A DNA stretch of 64,000 nucleotides from Roseovarius indicus (GCF_008728195.1 NZ_CP031598.1:5208001-5272000), one strand, 5' to 3'. Positions 1 to 8,618 are shown, numbered from the stretch's first letter. The notes: generated by a model not told the origin, from the sequence alone. Translations and numbers: made by a program.

Positions 1-1127
1 CCGAGATCGGGCAGCGGCGTATCCTCCTCGTTGAAGAGGTAATCGATGGTCGGCACGTTCGCCACCTGCCGGATCCGCTGGATCACCCGCTTCGCCACGT
101 GCCATTTCTTGCAGATCACGATCATCAGCTCGCGCTCCCGGCCAAGCGAGCTTTCCGTCTCCCAGAACCGGCTGGCAAACCGCCGCCCGACCCGGCCCCG
201 CCCGGTCAGGAACTTGTAAAGGTTCCGGCCCTCGTCCGAGATCTGAAAGGTGGCCTCCTCGTTGGCATAAAGCGCCCCAAGCCGCGTCTTCAGCTCGGTC
301 GCCTCGGGGCTGATCTTCCGCGCGAACAACGCATCCTGCGACAGCAGCAGGTCATAGTGATCGTTGTAGAAGGTCACCGGCATCCCGTAATCGGTGAACA
401 TCAGGAAGGTCAGCGTCCGCGTCCGGATCTCCTTCTCCGGCACCAGGTGCCGAACCAGCGTCTGGAAAAACGTCTCGTCCGGAATCCACGTCGTCGCGAA
501 GAACCGCATCACGTCGCGCCGCTTCCGCGTGAAGTCGAGAATCCACTCGATCGTCCGCCGCCGCAGGCACCACCACTGGCTCCCGATCTGAATCTGCAGA
601 TCGGCCGGCACCGACCGCGTCAGCCCCAGCTTCTTCTGCAGGTGATAGGCGGCATAGAACCGCTTCTTCTGCACCCGCTCGTTGAAGTAATGCCGATAGA
701 TCAACCGGTCTTCCTTGATCCCGGTCTTGATCCAGTCGCTCTCGAAGAAATCGAAGCTCTCGATGTAATCGGCGTCGTCATTGTCGAGAAACTCATGCGC
801 AAAGGCGGCCGATTTCACCGCCATGCAATCCCCCGACAGCATGTAGAAATGCGTGGCCCGCGGAAACGCCTCCAACGCCGCCTCGACGGCATGGATCGAG
901 GCCTGCACCAGCGACCATTCCCCCCAGCCGCACCTGATCCGCTTGCGCGCAAAGGTCACGTTGGGGTTGTCGGCCAGCGCCGACCTGATCTTGCGGTAAT
1001 GCTCCGTCTTCGCCCGCGCATCGAAATGGATCGACATGTAATCGCCCACCGCCGTCAGCATCTCGGCCTGACGGATGATGGCGTCGGGGTCTTTATGGCA
1101 CAGAAGGATGAAGGCAATTCTTGCCAT
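1..1127 (-). CDS. Beta-1,6-N-acetylglucosaminyltransferase (GT14/Branch), partial
   Basis: The frame starts at an ATG at 1127 and runs off the left edge, so about 375 residues are visible and the C-terminus is missing. The N-terminus (ARIAFILLCHKDPDAI) followed by GWGEWSLVQ (residues 67-75) and FYMLSGDCMAVK (94-105) is the pattern of the core-2/I-branching GT14 family, which transfers GlcNAc from UDP-GlcNAc. Marine alphaproteobacteria carry long versions with an extra C-terminal domain, usually near genes for secreted polysaccharide. The gene is divergent from a sulfotransferase with 150 bp between the starts, which suggests a shared role in making a modified surface glycan. The acceptor cannot be told from sequence. 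Confidence 0.82.
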   Translation of the reverse strand, partial: MARIAFILLCHKDPDAIIRQAEMLTAVGDYMSIHFDARAKTEHYRKIRSALADNPNVTFARKRIRCGWGEWSLVQASIHAVEAALEAFPRATHFYMLSGDCMAVKSAAFAHEFLDNDDADYIESFDFFESDWIKTGIKEDRLIYRHYFNERVQKKRFYAAYHLQKKLGLTRSVPADLQIQIGSQWWCLRRRTIEWILDFTRKRRDVMRFFATTWIPDETFFQTLVRHLVPEKEIRTRTLTFLMFTDYGMPVTFYNDHYDLLLSQDALFARKISPEATELKTRLGALYANEEATFQISDEGRNLYKFLTGRGRVGRRFASRFWETESSLGRERELMIVICKKWHVAKRVIQRIRQVANVPTIDYLFNEEDTPLPDL

Positions 1128-1277
1128 GACGTGAACGAGCTACCCGATATTATCTTTATTGCGTACAGTGATAGACATGAAGACGCCTTGAAGAAACGTC
1201 CTTTCGCGGCGATTTTCCTCAGGCTACAAAGCTGAAGCCGCAAAAAAAAGGCGGCGAGTGAAGGTGGAGGCAGAAAT

Positions 1278-2096
1278 ATGGGGTTTCCGGGCACATGGAT
1301 GACCGAAAGCGAAAGCGTCGTCTATCGCGTGGTGCCGAAATGCGCCTGCTCGACGATCGGTCAGATCATGTACTATTCCGACCACGGCGAATTCTTCGAC
1401 GGTGACATTCACGACGCGGTCGACGGGCTGCACAAATGGGCCCGCGAAGACAGCCAGCCGCTCATCCGCGCCAACGTGCAGGCGCATAAATCCTATGCCT
1501 TCACCTGCGTGCGCAACCCCTACACCCGCATCCTCTCCAGCTTCTTCGACAAGATCTGCGGCATCCAGCGCAACGGCAAACGCTACCGCGGCAAGCTTGT
1601 CCCGCTGCTGGTACAGAAATACGGCGTCGAGGTCGGCGGCGACGACGGCAAGGACGAGTTCGACCAGATCCAGAGCTTCCGGCGCTTCCTCCTCTTCGCC
1701 CGCGACACCATCCGCTGGAAACGCCCGATGGACCCCGACATTCACTGGTCGGCCATGTCCGGCCACGTCTCCACCTTCATCGTCAACGGCGGCCGCTACG
1801 ACCGCATCTTCTGGACCGAAGCGTTCAACGAAGGCATGCAGCACGTGCTCGACTCCATCGAAACGCCCCACACGGTCGACCTCGCCTCCATCCCCCGCTT
1901 CAACGAAAGCGAAGGCCACGGGCCCAAGCGCGCCCACCCGGTCGAGGACTATTTCGACGACCTCTCGATGCACCTCGTCTACGAAATCTACAAACGCGAT
2001 TTCGACCTCTTCAAATACGATGTCGACAACCCCGCCAACAAGATGCCCACGGGCGAGATCGACCTCGACGAAGTCCACGCCAAGCTCGGCGACTGA
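1278..2096 (+). CDS. Sulfotransferase family 2 protein
   Basis: A 272-residue protein with the two PAPS-binding signatures of carbohydrate sulfotransferases: PKCACST at residues 20-26 (5'-phosphosulfate loop) and RNPYTRILSS at 79-88 (3'-phosphate site). It would move sulfate from PAPS to a sugar hydroxyl. There is no signal peptide or membrane segment, so it should be cytosolic. The ATG at 1278 follows a GGAGGCAGAA stretch. The divergent GT14 neighbour points to a sulfated polysaccharide as the product, but the substrate is an inference. The bestrophin gene starts 24 bp after its stop and may be co-transcribed. Confidence 0.85.
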   Translation: MGFPGTWMTESESVVYRVVPKCACSTIGQIMYYSDHGEFFDGDIHDAVDGLHKWAREDSQPLIRANVQAHKSYAFTCVRNPYTRILSSFFDKICGIQRNGKRYRGKLVPLLVQKYGVEVGGDDGKDEFDQIQSFRRFLLFARDTIRWKRPMDPDIHWSAMSGHVSTFIVNGGRYDRIFWTEAFNEGMQHVLDSIETPHTVDLASIPRFNESEGHGPKRAHPVEDYFDDLSMHLVYEIYKRDFDLFKYDVDNPANKMPTGEIDLDEVHAKLGD

Positions 2097-2120
2097 CGCG
2101 CCCCGGCGAAAGGCCCCCCG

Positions 2121-3014
2121 ATGATCGTGCTCGACCAGCCCTCGGCACTGCGCCTCTTCCTCGAGATGCAGGGCTCCATCGTGCCCCGCATCCTGCACAA
2201 GATCCTCGCCGTCGCGGCGCTCTCGGCGGCGATCCTCTCCATCGACAAGCTCGCCCTGCCCCTGCCCCACGTGTCGATCTCGGCCATCGGCGTCTTCGGC
2301 ATCGCGCTCTCGCTGTTCCTCGGCTTCCGCAACAACGCCGCCTATGACCGCTGGTGGGAAGCCCGCGGCCTCTGGGGCCAGCTCATCGCCGAAATCCGCA
2401 ACCTCGGCCGGCAGGTCACGCTGTTTTCCCCCGATGCCGCCCTGCACGCCCGCGTCCTGTCGAACGCGGTGGCCTTCGCCCATCTCCACCGTGGCGCCCT
2501 GCGCGGCGACGACACCCGCGCCGACATCGCCCCCTGGATCGGCGAAGCCGAGGCCGACGCGCTGCTCGCCCGGCCCAACCCCGCCGACGCCGCCCTGTCG
2601 CGCCTCAACGCGGCCCTCGCCGAGGCCGAGCTTGACGGCTACGCCCGCATGACCCTCTCGCGCACCCTCTCGGCCATGGGGCTGGCGCAAGCGGGCGGCG
2701 AACGCATCGCCACCACGCCCCTGCCCTTCGTCTATTCCCTGCTGGTGCGCCGCACGACCTACCTCTACTGCTTCCTGCTGCCATTTGCCCTGGCCGAACA
2801 GGCGGGCTGGTTCACGCCCCTGCTTGCCGCCATCGTCGCCTATGTCTTCTTCGGCCTGCAGGCGGTGACCCGCGAGCTCGAACAGCCCTTCCACAATGTC
2901 GAGAACGGCCTGCCGCTCCACGCCATGTGCCGGGTGATGGAAATCTCCGCCTCCGAGGCGCTCGGCCGGCCCGCCCCGCCGCCTCTGGCGCCGGTCAAGG
3001 GCGTGCTGACCTGA
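2121..3014 (+). CDS. Bestrophin-family (UPF0187) membrane channel
   Basis: A 297-residue protein of the bacterial bestrophin family. Family marks are the early FLGFRNNAAYDRWWEAR segment (about residues 69-85), which follows two hydrophobic stretches, and the late FGLQAVTRELEQPFHNVENGLPL segment. A further pair of hydrophobic helices lies near residues 205-245. Bacterial homologues are pentameric ion channels of the inner membrane and several conduct cations; selectivity cannot be read here. The ATG at 2121 lies 24 bp after the sulfotransferase stop, preceded by GGCGAAAGG. The length is normal for the family. Confidence 0.85.
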   Translation: MIVLDQPSALRLFLEMQGSIVPRILHKILAVAALSAAILSIDKLALPLPHVSISAIGVFGIALSLFLGFRNNAAYDRWWEARGLWGQLIAEIRNLGRQVTLFSPDAALHARVLSNAVAFAHLHRGALRGDDTRADIAPWIGEAEADALLARPNPADAALSRLNAALAEAELDGYARMTLSRTLSAMGLAQAGGERIATTPLPFVYSLLVRRTTYLYCFLLPFALAEQAGWFTPLLAAIVAYVFFGLQAVTRELEQPFHNVENGLPLHAMCRVMEISASEALGRPAPPPLAPVKGVLT

Positions 3015-3078
3015 ACACCGGCTAGGCAGATCGCCCGCGCGGCGCTATCATCGGCCATCCTGCCAAAGGCCGCAGCCC

Positions 3079-3498
3079 ATGCCGAAACGCCTATTCATCA
3101 TTGCCCTCGCCCTCTTCTGGCAGGCCGGTCTCGCAGCGGCGCAGACCGACAGGTTTGCCGGCTCGTGGTACTGCCGCTACGCGATGGAGCCCTTCAGCGG
3201 CCAGCCCCTCGACCTGCATTACTGGGAGTTTCGGCTTTACGCCCAGCCCGACACCAGCTTCACGGCCGACGGGTTCTACGACAACCCGGTGGTCGGCCGC
3301 ATCCCGGTTCAGATGCAGGGGCAATACGGCTACCAGCCCGGCTTCGGCAGCGCCGAGGTGGTCTTCTCCGGCACCATGTACCGCGCCGGCAGCGGCCAGC
3401 AGCCGTTCCAGCTCCCGGTCATCATGTCCGACCCGCAAACCATGTATTTCCAGTTTCGCGGCAACACCCACATGACCAACATCAACTGCACGCGCTGA
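3079..3498 (+). CDS. Exported hypothetical protein
   Basis: A 139-residue protein whose first 21 residues (MPKRLFIIALALFWQAGLAAA) form a clear Sec signal peptide, with predicted cleavage near AAA-QT. The mature part is about 118 residues, rich in aromatic and polar residues and has two cysteines, one after the SWY start (SWYCRY) and one near the end (NINCTR), which could pair in the periplasm. I do not recognise a named domain. The ATG at 3079 is 64 bp after the bestrophin stop. It is probably a small periplasmic protein of unknown role. Confidence 0.6.
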   Translation: MPKRLFIIALALFWQAGLAAAQTDRFAGSWYCRYAMEPFSGQPLDLHYWEFRLYAQPDTSFTADGFYDNPVVGRIPVQMQGQYGYQPGFGSAEVVFSGTMYRAGSGQQPFQLPVIMSDPQTMYFQFRGNTHMTNINCTR

Positions 3499-3516
3499 CA
3501 CCGCCCCGGGGGCGCG

Positions 3517-3549
3517 TTTCGTGAAGGTTTCATGAAGATTTCGATTCCT
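3517..3549 (+). promoter_or_regulatory. Three 11-bp direct repeats, possible PHO box
   Basis: Three abutting 11-bp units, TTTCGTGAAGG, TTTCATGAAGA and TTTCGATTCCT, lie 68-100 bp upstream of the PstB-like ATG at 3617. PhoB binds direct repeats with an 11-bp period, and the middle unit matches 5 of 7 bases of the CTGTCAT half-site. Regulation by PhoB is inferred. Confidence 0.4.
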
Positions 3550-3616
3550 TGATCCAGGTCGGATCGGGCGTCACGGAGCGGTGGCATCCTTTGCCAAACC
3601 GCAAGGGAGACGCCCG

Positions 3617-4435
3617 ATGAACCTGCACCCCCAAACCGCCCCCGCGCCCCTGCCCATGGGGCAGATCTCGAACCGCCCGCCACTGATGAGCCTGCGCAAC
3701 GTCAACCTCTGGTACGGCGACAAGCAGGCCCTGATCGATGTCAGCTTCGATCTCTACCCGAACGAAATCCTCGCCTTCATCGGCCCCTCGGGCTGCGGCA
3801 AGTCGACGGCGCTCAAATGCCTCAACCGGATGCATGACGGCACCCGCGACATCCGCCTCACCGGCCGCATCGAGATGGACGGGCAGGACATCAACGACCC
3901 CTGCATCGACCCGCCGATGCACCGCCGCCGCTTCGGCTGGGTCGCGCAGAAACCCAACCCCTTCCCGGCGACCATCTGGCAGAACGTGGCCTACGGCGCC
4001 CGCCTCCACGGCCTGATGCGCTCCCGCGCCGAGCTCGAGGCCCATGTCGAAGACTGCCTCCGCCGCGCCCATCTCTGGGACGAGGTCAAGGATCACCTCC
4101 ACGACATGGACGGCACCGAGCTGTCGGGCGGCCAGCAACAGCGCCTCTGCATCGCCCGCGCCCTCTCGACCCAACCGGACGTGCTGCTGATGGACGAACC
4201 CACCGGCTCCATCGACCCGATCGCCACGGCCAAGGTCGAACAGCTGATGCTGACCCTCAAGACCGACCACGCCATCGTCGTCGTCACCCACTCGATGATG
4301 GAAGCCAAACGCGTCGCCGACCGCGTCGCCTATTTCCACCTCGGCCGCCTGCTCGAGCTTGGGTCCACAGACCAGGTCTTCACCGCCCCCCGCACGAAAG
4401 AGGCGCGGCGTTTCGTGGAAGGCAAGCTCGGCTGA
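3617..4435 (+). CDS. PstB-like phosphate ABC transporter ATP-binding protein
   Basis: A complete ABC ATPase of 272 residues from an ATG at 3617 preceded by AAGGGAGA; an in-frame upstream start at 3581 lacks such a site. Walker A is GPSGCGKST (56-64), the signature is LSGGQQQR, Walker B is VLLMDEPTGSID and the switch histidine is in VVTHSMMEAKRVAD. The wording WYGDKQAL, ALKCLNRMHD and KPNPFP is typical of PstB. No pstS, pstC or pstA is in the window, so it is an orphan and may serve permeases encoded elsewhere. The 11-bp repeats upstream fit phosphate control. Confidence 0.8.
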   Translation: MNLHPQTAPAPLPMGQISNRPPLMSLRNVNLWYGDKQALIDVSFDLYPNEILAFIGPSGCGKSTALKCLNRMHDGTRDIRLTGRIEMDGQDINDPCIDPPMHRRRFGWVAQKPNPFPATIWQNVAYGARLHGLMRSRAELEAHVEDCLRRAHLWDEVKDHLHDMDGTELSGGQQQRLCIARALSTQPDVLLMDEPTGSIDPIATAKVEQLMLTLKTDHAIVVVTHSMMEAKRVADRVAYFHLGRLLELGSTDQVFTAPRTKEARRFVEGKLG

Positions 4436-4499
4436 GGGGCGCTGCCCCTCTTGGCCCTGCGGGCCAATTCACCCCGGGATATTTTTCCCAAGAAGAAGC
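4436..4499 (+). repeat. Intergenic repeat: double hairpin plus GGATATTTTT..AAGAAGAAG core
   Basis: Directly after the PstB-like stop come two stem-loops, GAGGGGC/GCCCCTC and TTGGCCC/GGGCCAA, then CCCCGGGATATTTTTCCC and AAGAAGAAG. The same layout is found after glcD (27112-27168), with related cores at 10396-10419 and, on the other strand, at 4628-4649 and 51145-51170. Its position after stop codons suggests a 3' end processing or termination role. Confidence 0.65.
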
Positions 4500-4505
4500 A
4501 AGGGT

Positions 4506-4600
4506 TTATTAACCATGAGGTGATTGACTCATAGGTGCGGTACAGGCTGGGAAGCCGATGACCGCCCAAGGAGAAGTCGCGCCCGGTTTTCCGGCACCGC
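4506..4600 (+). repeat. Dispersed repeat, about 85 bp, copy A
   Basis: From TTATTAACCATG to AAGGAGAAGTCGCGCC this segment aligns with 10437-10520: shared blocks are CTTAACC/ATTAACC, TTGACT, ACAGGCTGG, AGCCGATG and CAAGGNGAAG. In both places it follows the GTATTTTT-type core directly. No ORF is conserved between the two copies. Confidence 0.6.
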
Positions 4601-4627
4601 CGCCGAGGGCCGGGCGCGCACCCCGAG

Positions 4628-4649
4628 CTTCTTCTTGGTCCAAATATCC
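4628..4649 (-). repeat. GGATATTTGGACCAAGAAGAAG core, minus-strand copy
   Basis: Read on the minus strand this is GGATATTTGGACC followed by AAGAAGAAG, closely matching the core at 4478-4499. It lies about 48 bp beyond the stop of the minus-strand kinase gene, so two convergent genes each end in a copy facing the other. Confidence 0.55.
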
Positions 4650-4696
4650 AATTCCGACGGCAGCCAAGCCGCGTGCCGCCGGAAAGGGAAGTGCCG

Positions 4697-5683
4697 TCAG
4701 AGCAGCCCTTCCGCCTCGAACAGCGCCTTGACGTCCTTCTCGGGCCGCGCGCCGTAATGGCTGATGACCTCGGCCGCCGCGATGCAGCCCATCCGCCCCG
4801 ACACCGCCAGCGGCTTGCCCGTGGCGACACCGTAAAGGAACCCCGCCGCGAACTGGTCCCCCGCGCCGGTGGCATCGACCGGCGTGATGCTGTCGACCGG
4901 CACCTTCACCGTCTCGTCGCCCTCGACCAGCACCACGTCATGCCCCGACCGGGTGCAGACGATCAGCCCGCTATCGGCCGCCGCCTGTTCCAGCGCCGCG
5001 CCAAGGTCCTCGGTCTCGTACAAGGCCAGCCACTCGTGCTCGTTCCCGATCACGTAATCCAGCTCCGTCACCAGCTTGCGGAAATCGTCCCGGTGCCGGT
5101 TCACGCAGAACGGGTCGCTCAACGCGATCCCCGCGCGCCCGCCCCCGGCCCGGCAGGCCCGTGCGGCGGCCAGGAACGCCTCTTTCCCCTTGTCCTTGTC
5201 GAAGAGATACCCCTCGAGGAACAACAGCCCCGCCTGCCCCGCCACGTCGTCATCGACGTCATCGGGCCCCAGCTCGGTGGAAATGCCCAGGTAGGTGTTC
5301 ATCGACCGCTCGCCATCCGGCGTCACGAAGATCATCGAGCGCGAGGTCGGCAACTCGCCCCCCGACACAGGCGTGTTCACGAAATCCGTGCCCACATCCG
5401 CCATCTCGCTGGCATAGAACCGGCCCAGCTCATCGTCCTTCACCCGGCCGATGAAGCCGGTCTTCAGGCCCAGCGCCCCCAGCCCGGCGATGGTGTTGGC
5501 GACCGAGCCGCCCGACATCTGCGTGCGGTTCCGCATCTCGCCATAAAGCAGCTCGCCGCGGTCCTGTTCGATCAGCTGCATGATCCCCTTCTCGATTCCC
5601 ATCGTCGAAAGGAAGTGGTCGTCGCATTGCGAAATGACATCGACAACGGCATTGCCGATGCCGACGGCTTGGTACTTGGTCAT
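4697..5683 (-). CDS. PfkB-family carbohydrate/adenosine kinase
   Basis: A 328-residue ribokinase-fold kinase. The glycine-rich MSGGSVANTIAGLGALGL segment (about residues 56-73) binds substrate, and DATGAGDQFAAGFLYG (about 276-291) is the PfkB anion-hole and catalytic-base signature. The GNAVVDVI start and NEHEW segment resemble the alphaproteobacterial adenosine kinase-like group, so a nucleoside is the likely substrate, with ribose or fructose possible. The ATG at 5683 overlaps the endonuclease III stop (ATGA, 5680-5683), which fixes the start and implies translational coupling. Upstream in-frame extension to 5929 is only a shadow of the nth gene. Confidence 0.82.
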   Translation of the reverse strand: MTKYQAVGIGNAVVDVISQCDDHFLSTMGIEKGIMQLIEQDRGELLYGEMRNRTQMSGGSVANTIAGLGALGLKTGFIGRVKDDELGRFYASEMADVGTDFVNTPVSGGELPTSRSMIFVTPDGERSMNTYLGISTELGPDDVDDDVAGQAGLLFLEGYLFDKDKGKEAFLAAARACRAGGGRAGIALSDPFCVNRHRDDFRKLVTELDYVIGNEHEWLALYETEDLGAALEQAAADSGLIVCTRSGHDVVLVEGDETVKVPVDSITPVDATGAGDQFAAGFLYGVATGKPLAVSGRMGCIAAAEVISHYGARPEKDVKALFEAEGLL

Positions 5684-6324
5684 AGAGTTTTTTCCTCGAA
5701 TTGGCAGAGATCTCGAATGAGACAGGTGGCGCACATCGGTTTGCGCGCCTTGCAGTGGTACCGGCCGTGCAGGATCAGCCAGTGATGCGCGTGAAGCTGG
5801 AAGTCGACCGGCACGTTGTCCTCGATGGCGCGCTCGACGGCGTTGACGTCCTTGCCCGGGCAGATACCCGTGCGGTTGCCGACACGGAAGATATGCGTAT
5901 CCACCGCCTGTGCCGGGTACCGCCACCACATGTTGAGCACCACGTTCGCCGTCTTCCGCCCCACGCCGGGCAGCGATTGCAGCGCCGCCCGCGAATTGGG
6001 CACCTCGCCGCCATACTCTTCGGCCAGGATGCGCGACAGCTTCATGACGTTCTTCGCCTTGTTGCGGTAAAGCCCGATCGTCTTGATATGCGCGATCAGC
6101 CCCTCCTCGCCCAAAGCCAGCATCTTCTCGGGCGTGTCGGCGATTTTGAACAGCTCCGCGGTGGCCTTGTTCACCCCCGCATCCGTCGCCTGCGCCGACA
6201 GCGCCACCGCCACGACCAGCGTGAAGGCGTTCACATGATGCAGCTCGCCCTTCGGCTCCGGCTCCGCCTCGCGGAACCGGGTGAAGATCTCGCGCATCGT
6301 ATGATAGTCAAGCTGTGCGGCCAT
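5680..6324 (-). CDS. nth: Endonuclease III
   Basis: A 214-residue base-excision repair glycosylase/AP lyase that removes oxidised pyrimidines. The helix-hairpin-helix LPGVGRKTANVVLN contains the catalytic lysine, and VDTHIFRV supplies the catalytic aspartate. The C-terminal CKARKPMCATCLIRDLC has the Cys-X6-Cys-X2-Cys-X5-Cys spacing of its 4Fe-4S cluster. The start is the ATG at 6324, with another in frame at 6336; neither has a strong ribosome site. Its stop overlaps the kinase start. It is divergent from an alkyltransferase repair gene, giving a small repair cluster. Confidence 0.93.
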   Translation of the reverse strand: MAAQLDYHTMREIFTRFREAEPEPKGELHHVNAFTLVVAVALSAQATDAGVNKATAELFKIADTPEKMLALGEEGLIAHIKTIGLYRNKAKNVMKLSRILAEEYGGEVPNSRAALQSLPGVGRKTANVVLNMWWRYPAQAVDTHIFRVGNRTGICPGKDVNAVERAIEDNVPVDFQLHAHHWLILHGRYHCKARKPMCATCLIRDLCQFEEKTL

Positions 6325-6426
6325 GCCCCCTCTCATGCCCGCAATCGGGGCAATGCGCAACATTCGGGTCGCCCGTCGCCGGGCCAGCGGATAGATATAC
6401 TGGCCAGAGCCCAAGGAAACGCCACG

Positions 6427-7278
6427 ATGAACGCAGAGCCGCAACAAAGCTACCACTACCACGTCATGCGCCGCGCAATCGACCTGATCGACGGGGCCGA
6501 GGGCCCTCTGCCCCTGAACGACCTGGCGCGCGACATGAACATGAGCCCCGCCCATTTCCAGCGGCTTTTCACCCAATGGGTCGGCGTCTCGCCCAAGCGG
6601 TATCAGCAATACCTCGCACTGGGTCAGGCCAAGGCCCTGCTGGCCGAGCGCTTCACCACGCTGGAAACGGCGCATGAGCTGGGCCTCTCCGGCTCCGGCC
6701 GCCTGCACGATCTCTTTCTCCGCTGGGAAGCCATGAGCCCCGGCGAATTCGCCCGCCGCGGCGAGGGGCTCACCGTCTACTGGGGCTGGTTCGACAGCCC
6801 CTTCGGCCTCGCCCTCGTCATGGCCACCGAAAAGGGCATCTGCGGCGTCGGCTTCGCCAGCGAAACCGGCGAAGAGGCCGCGATGGAAGACATGATCTCG
6901 CGCTGGCCCAACGCACGTTTCGTCGAAGACCCGATGATGCTCCGCCCCTGGGCGCTCGCCGCCTTCGGCGCCAACGGACAGGAGCGCGAGATAGCTCCCC
7001 TCTACCTCATCGGCGCCCCCTTCCAGATCAAGGTTTGGGAGGCGCTTCTCCAGGTCCCCTCCGGCCAGGTCACCACCTATTCCGAGATCGCCCAGGCCAT
7101 CGGCAAGCCCCGCGCCGTGCGCGCCGTCGGCACCGCCGTGGGCCGCAACCCGATCAGCTTCCTGATCCCCTGCCACCGCGCGCTCCGCAAATCCGGCGAG
7201 CTGGGCGGCTATCACTGGGGCCTGCCCGTCAAACGCGCCATTCTCGCCTGGGAATCCGCCCGCGCCGAGGCGGGTTAA
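6427..7278 (+). CDS. AraC-type HTH / methylated-DNA-protein-cysteine methyltransferase fusion
   Basis: A 283-residue protein in two parts. Residues 1 to about 115 hold an AraC-type DNA-binding domain (LARDMNMSPAHFQRLFTQWVG). The C-terminal half is an Ogt/Ada methyltransferase with the acceptor cysteine in IPCHRALRKSGELGGY and the KVWEALLQVPSGQVTTYSEIA wedge. It repairs O6-alkylguanine by moving the alkyl group to itself. Compared with E. coli Ada it lacks the N-terminal zinc domain that senses phosphotriesters, so it may not switch on transcription in the Ada manner. The ATG at 6427 follows AAGGAA. Its 3' end overlaps the convergent ktrB by 4 bp. Confidence 0.88.
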   Translation: MNAEPQQSYHYHVMRRAIDLIDGAEGPLPLNDLARDMNMSPAHFQRLFTQWVGVSPKRYQQYLALGQAKALLAERFTTLETAHELGLSGSGRLHDLFLRWEAMSPGEFARRGEGLTVYWGWFDSPFGLALVMATEKGICGVGFASETGEEAAMEDMISRWPNARFVEDPMMLRPWALAAFGANGQEREIAPLYLIGAPFQIKVWEALLQVPSGQVTTYSEIAQAIGKPRAVRAVGTAVGRNPISFLIPCHRALRKSGELGGYHWGLPVKRAILAWESARAEAG

Positions 7279-8618
7279 CCCAGGTACACCTGCCCCTCCG
7301 GATAGCGCACCCTTGGCGCCACTCGCGTTGCCAGGAAGTAGCCCAGCGTCAGCGGCCCGACCCGGCCGATGAACATGATCGCCCCGATCACCGCCCGCCC
7401 GAACTCCGAAAGCTCGCCGGTATAGCCCCGCGACAGGCCCACCGTGCCAAACGCGCTGGCCACCTCGAAGGCGATATCGAGGAAATGCCCGTCATGCGAC
7501 GCGGTGACAAGGAAGACGCCCACGAACACGATCAGCACGCTGATCGCCGTCAGCGCCATCACCTTCAGCACCTGTTCGAGGCCGATGCTCCACCCGAAGG
7601 CATGAAGCTGCGTCTGCCGCCGGAAGAAGGCCAGCGTTGCCAGGATCATCACCACGAAGGTCGTCACCTTGATCCCGCCCGCGGTCGAGGTCGGCCCGCC
7701 CCCGATCAGCATCAGCGAAATCACCATCAGCGACGTGCTGTCATGCAACCCGCCGATATCGGTGGTGTTGAATCCCGCCGTCCGTGTCGTCACCCCCTGG
7801 AACCAGCTCACCGTCAGCCGGGCGATGGCGCTGTCATGCTGGCCCAGCGTGGCGGGGTTGCTCCATTCCAGCACCGCGAAACACCCCACCGACCACACGA
7901 TCAGCACCGCCGTCCCGGTCAGCATGATCCGCGTATGCAGGCTCCAGCTCTGCCACCGCCGCTCGCGAAAGATGTCCTGCAAGACGACATAGCCGATCCC
8001 CCCGGTGATGAAGAGAAACGGAATGACGATATTCACCACCGGATCGGTCGCATAGGGCACGAGCCCCTCGGGAAAGGTCGAGAAGCCGGCGTTGTTGAAG
8101 GCCGAAACCGAGTGGAACACCGCCTCCCACAGCCCCCTCGCCAGCCCGTATTCCGGCACGAAGACCAGCGCCAGCAACGCCGCCCCGGCCCCCTCGCAGA
8201 CAAGAACCACCTTCAGGATGATCCGCACCAGCTTTTTCAGCCGCCCGAACGAGGTCTGGTTCAGATCCTCCCGCAGATAGATATGCCCGGTGATCCCCAC
8301 CGGCAGGCCCAGCGCCCCCAGCACCAGCACGGCAAAGGTCATCAGGCCCAGCCCGCCCAGCTGTATGAGCAGCAGCAGAACCCCCTGCCCGAAAAAGGTC
8401 AGGTCGCCCCCGGTATCGATCACCGCCAGCCCCGTCACCGTCACGGCCGAGGTGGCGGTAAAGATCGCATCCGACCAGCTCATCGGCACCACGTGCGACA
8501 TCGGCATCTTCAGAACGGCCGCGCCCGCCAGAACCAGCACGCCATAGACCGCCGCCAGGATCAGCGGCGGCGGCATCCTTGAAAAACGCATCACCAGTCG
8601 CGGTGGAAAGCGCAGCAT
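7275..8618 (-). CDS. ktrB: TrkH/KtrB-family potassium uptake membrane subunit
   Basis: A 447-residue polytopic protein with the four repeated pore loops of the TrkH/KtrB family: TSAVTVTGLAVID, SVSAFNNAGFS, GVTTRTAGFNT and ASAFGTVGLSRG. The size and sequence are nearer KtrB than the longer TrkH. It forms the ion-conducting part of a potassium uptake system in the inner membrane, gated by the KtrA ring encoded just upstream (11 bp between stop and start). The KtrA gene comes first in the operon. The 3' end overlaps the convergent repair gene by 4 bp. Confidence 0.9.
   Translation of the reverse strand: MLRFPPRLVMRFSRMPPPLILAAVYGVLVLAGAAVLKMPMSHVVPMSWSDAIFTATSAVTVTGLAVIDTGGDLTFFGQGVLLLLIQLGGLGLMTFAVLVLGALGLPVGITGHIYLREDLNQTSFGRLKKLVRIILKVVLVCEGAGAALLALVFVPEYGLARGLWEAVFHSVSAFNNAGFSTFPEGLVPYATDPVVNIVIPFLFITGGIGYVVLQDIFRERRWQSWSLHTRIMLTGTAVLIVWSVGCFAVLEWSNPATLGQHDSAIARLTVSWFQGVTTRTAGFNTTDIGGLHDSTSLMVISLMLIGGGPTSTAGGIKVTTFVVMILATLAFFRRQTQLHAFGWSIGLEQVLKVMALTAISVLIVFVGVFLVTASHDGHFLDIAFEVASAFGTVGLSRGYTGELSEFGRAVIGAIMFIGRVGPLTLGYFLATRVAPRVRYPEGQVYLG

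Noticed and set aside
1224..2921. 565-codon open frame on the minus strand
   Set aside because: It lies opposite the sulfotransferase and bestrophin genes, is built of low-complexity G/A/E/V/R runs, and has no domain. It is a shadow of GC-rich codons.
5680..7215. 511-codon frame joining nth with an N-terminal extension
   Set aside because: The extra 297 residues are antisense to the AraC-Ogt gene and unlike any glycosylase. The nth start at 6324 gives the family length.
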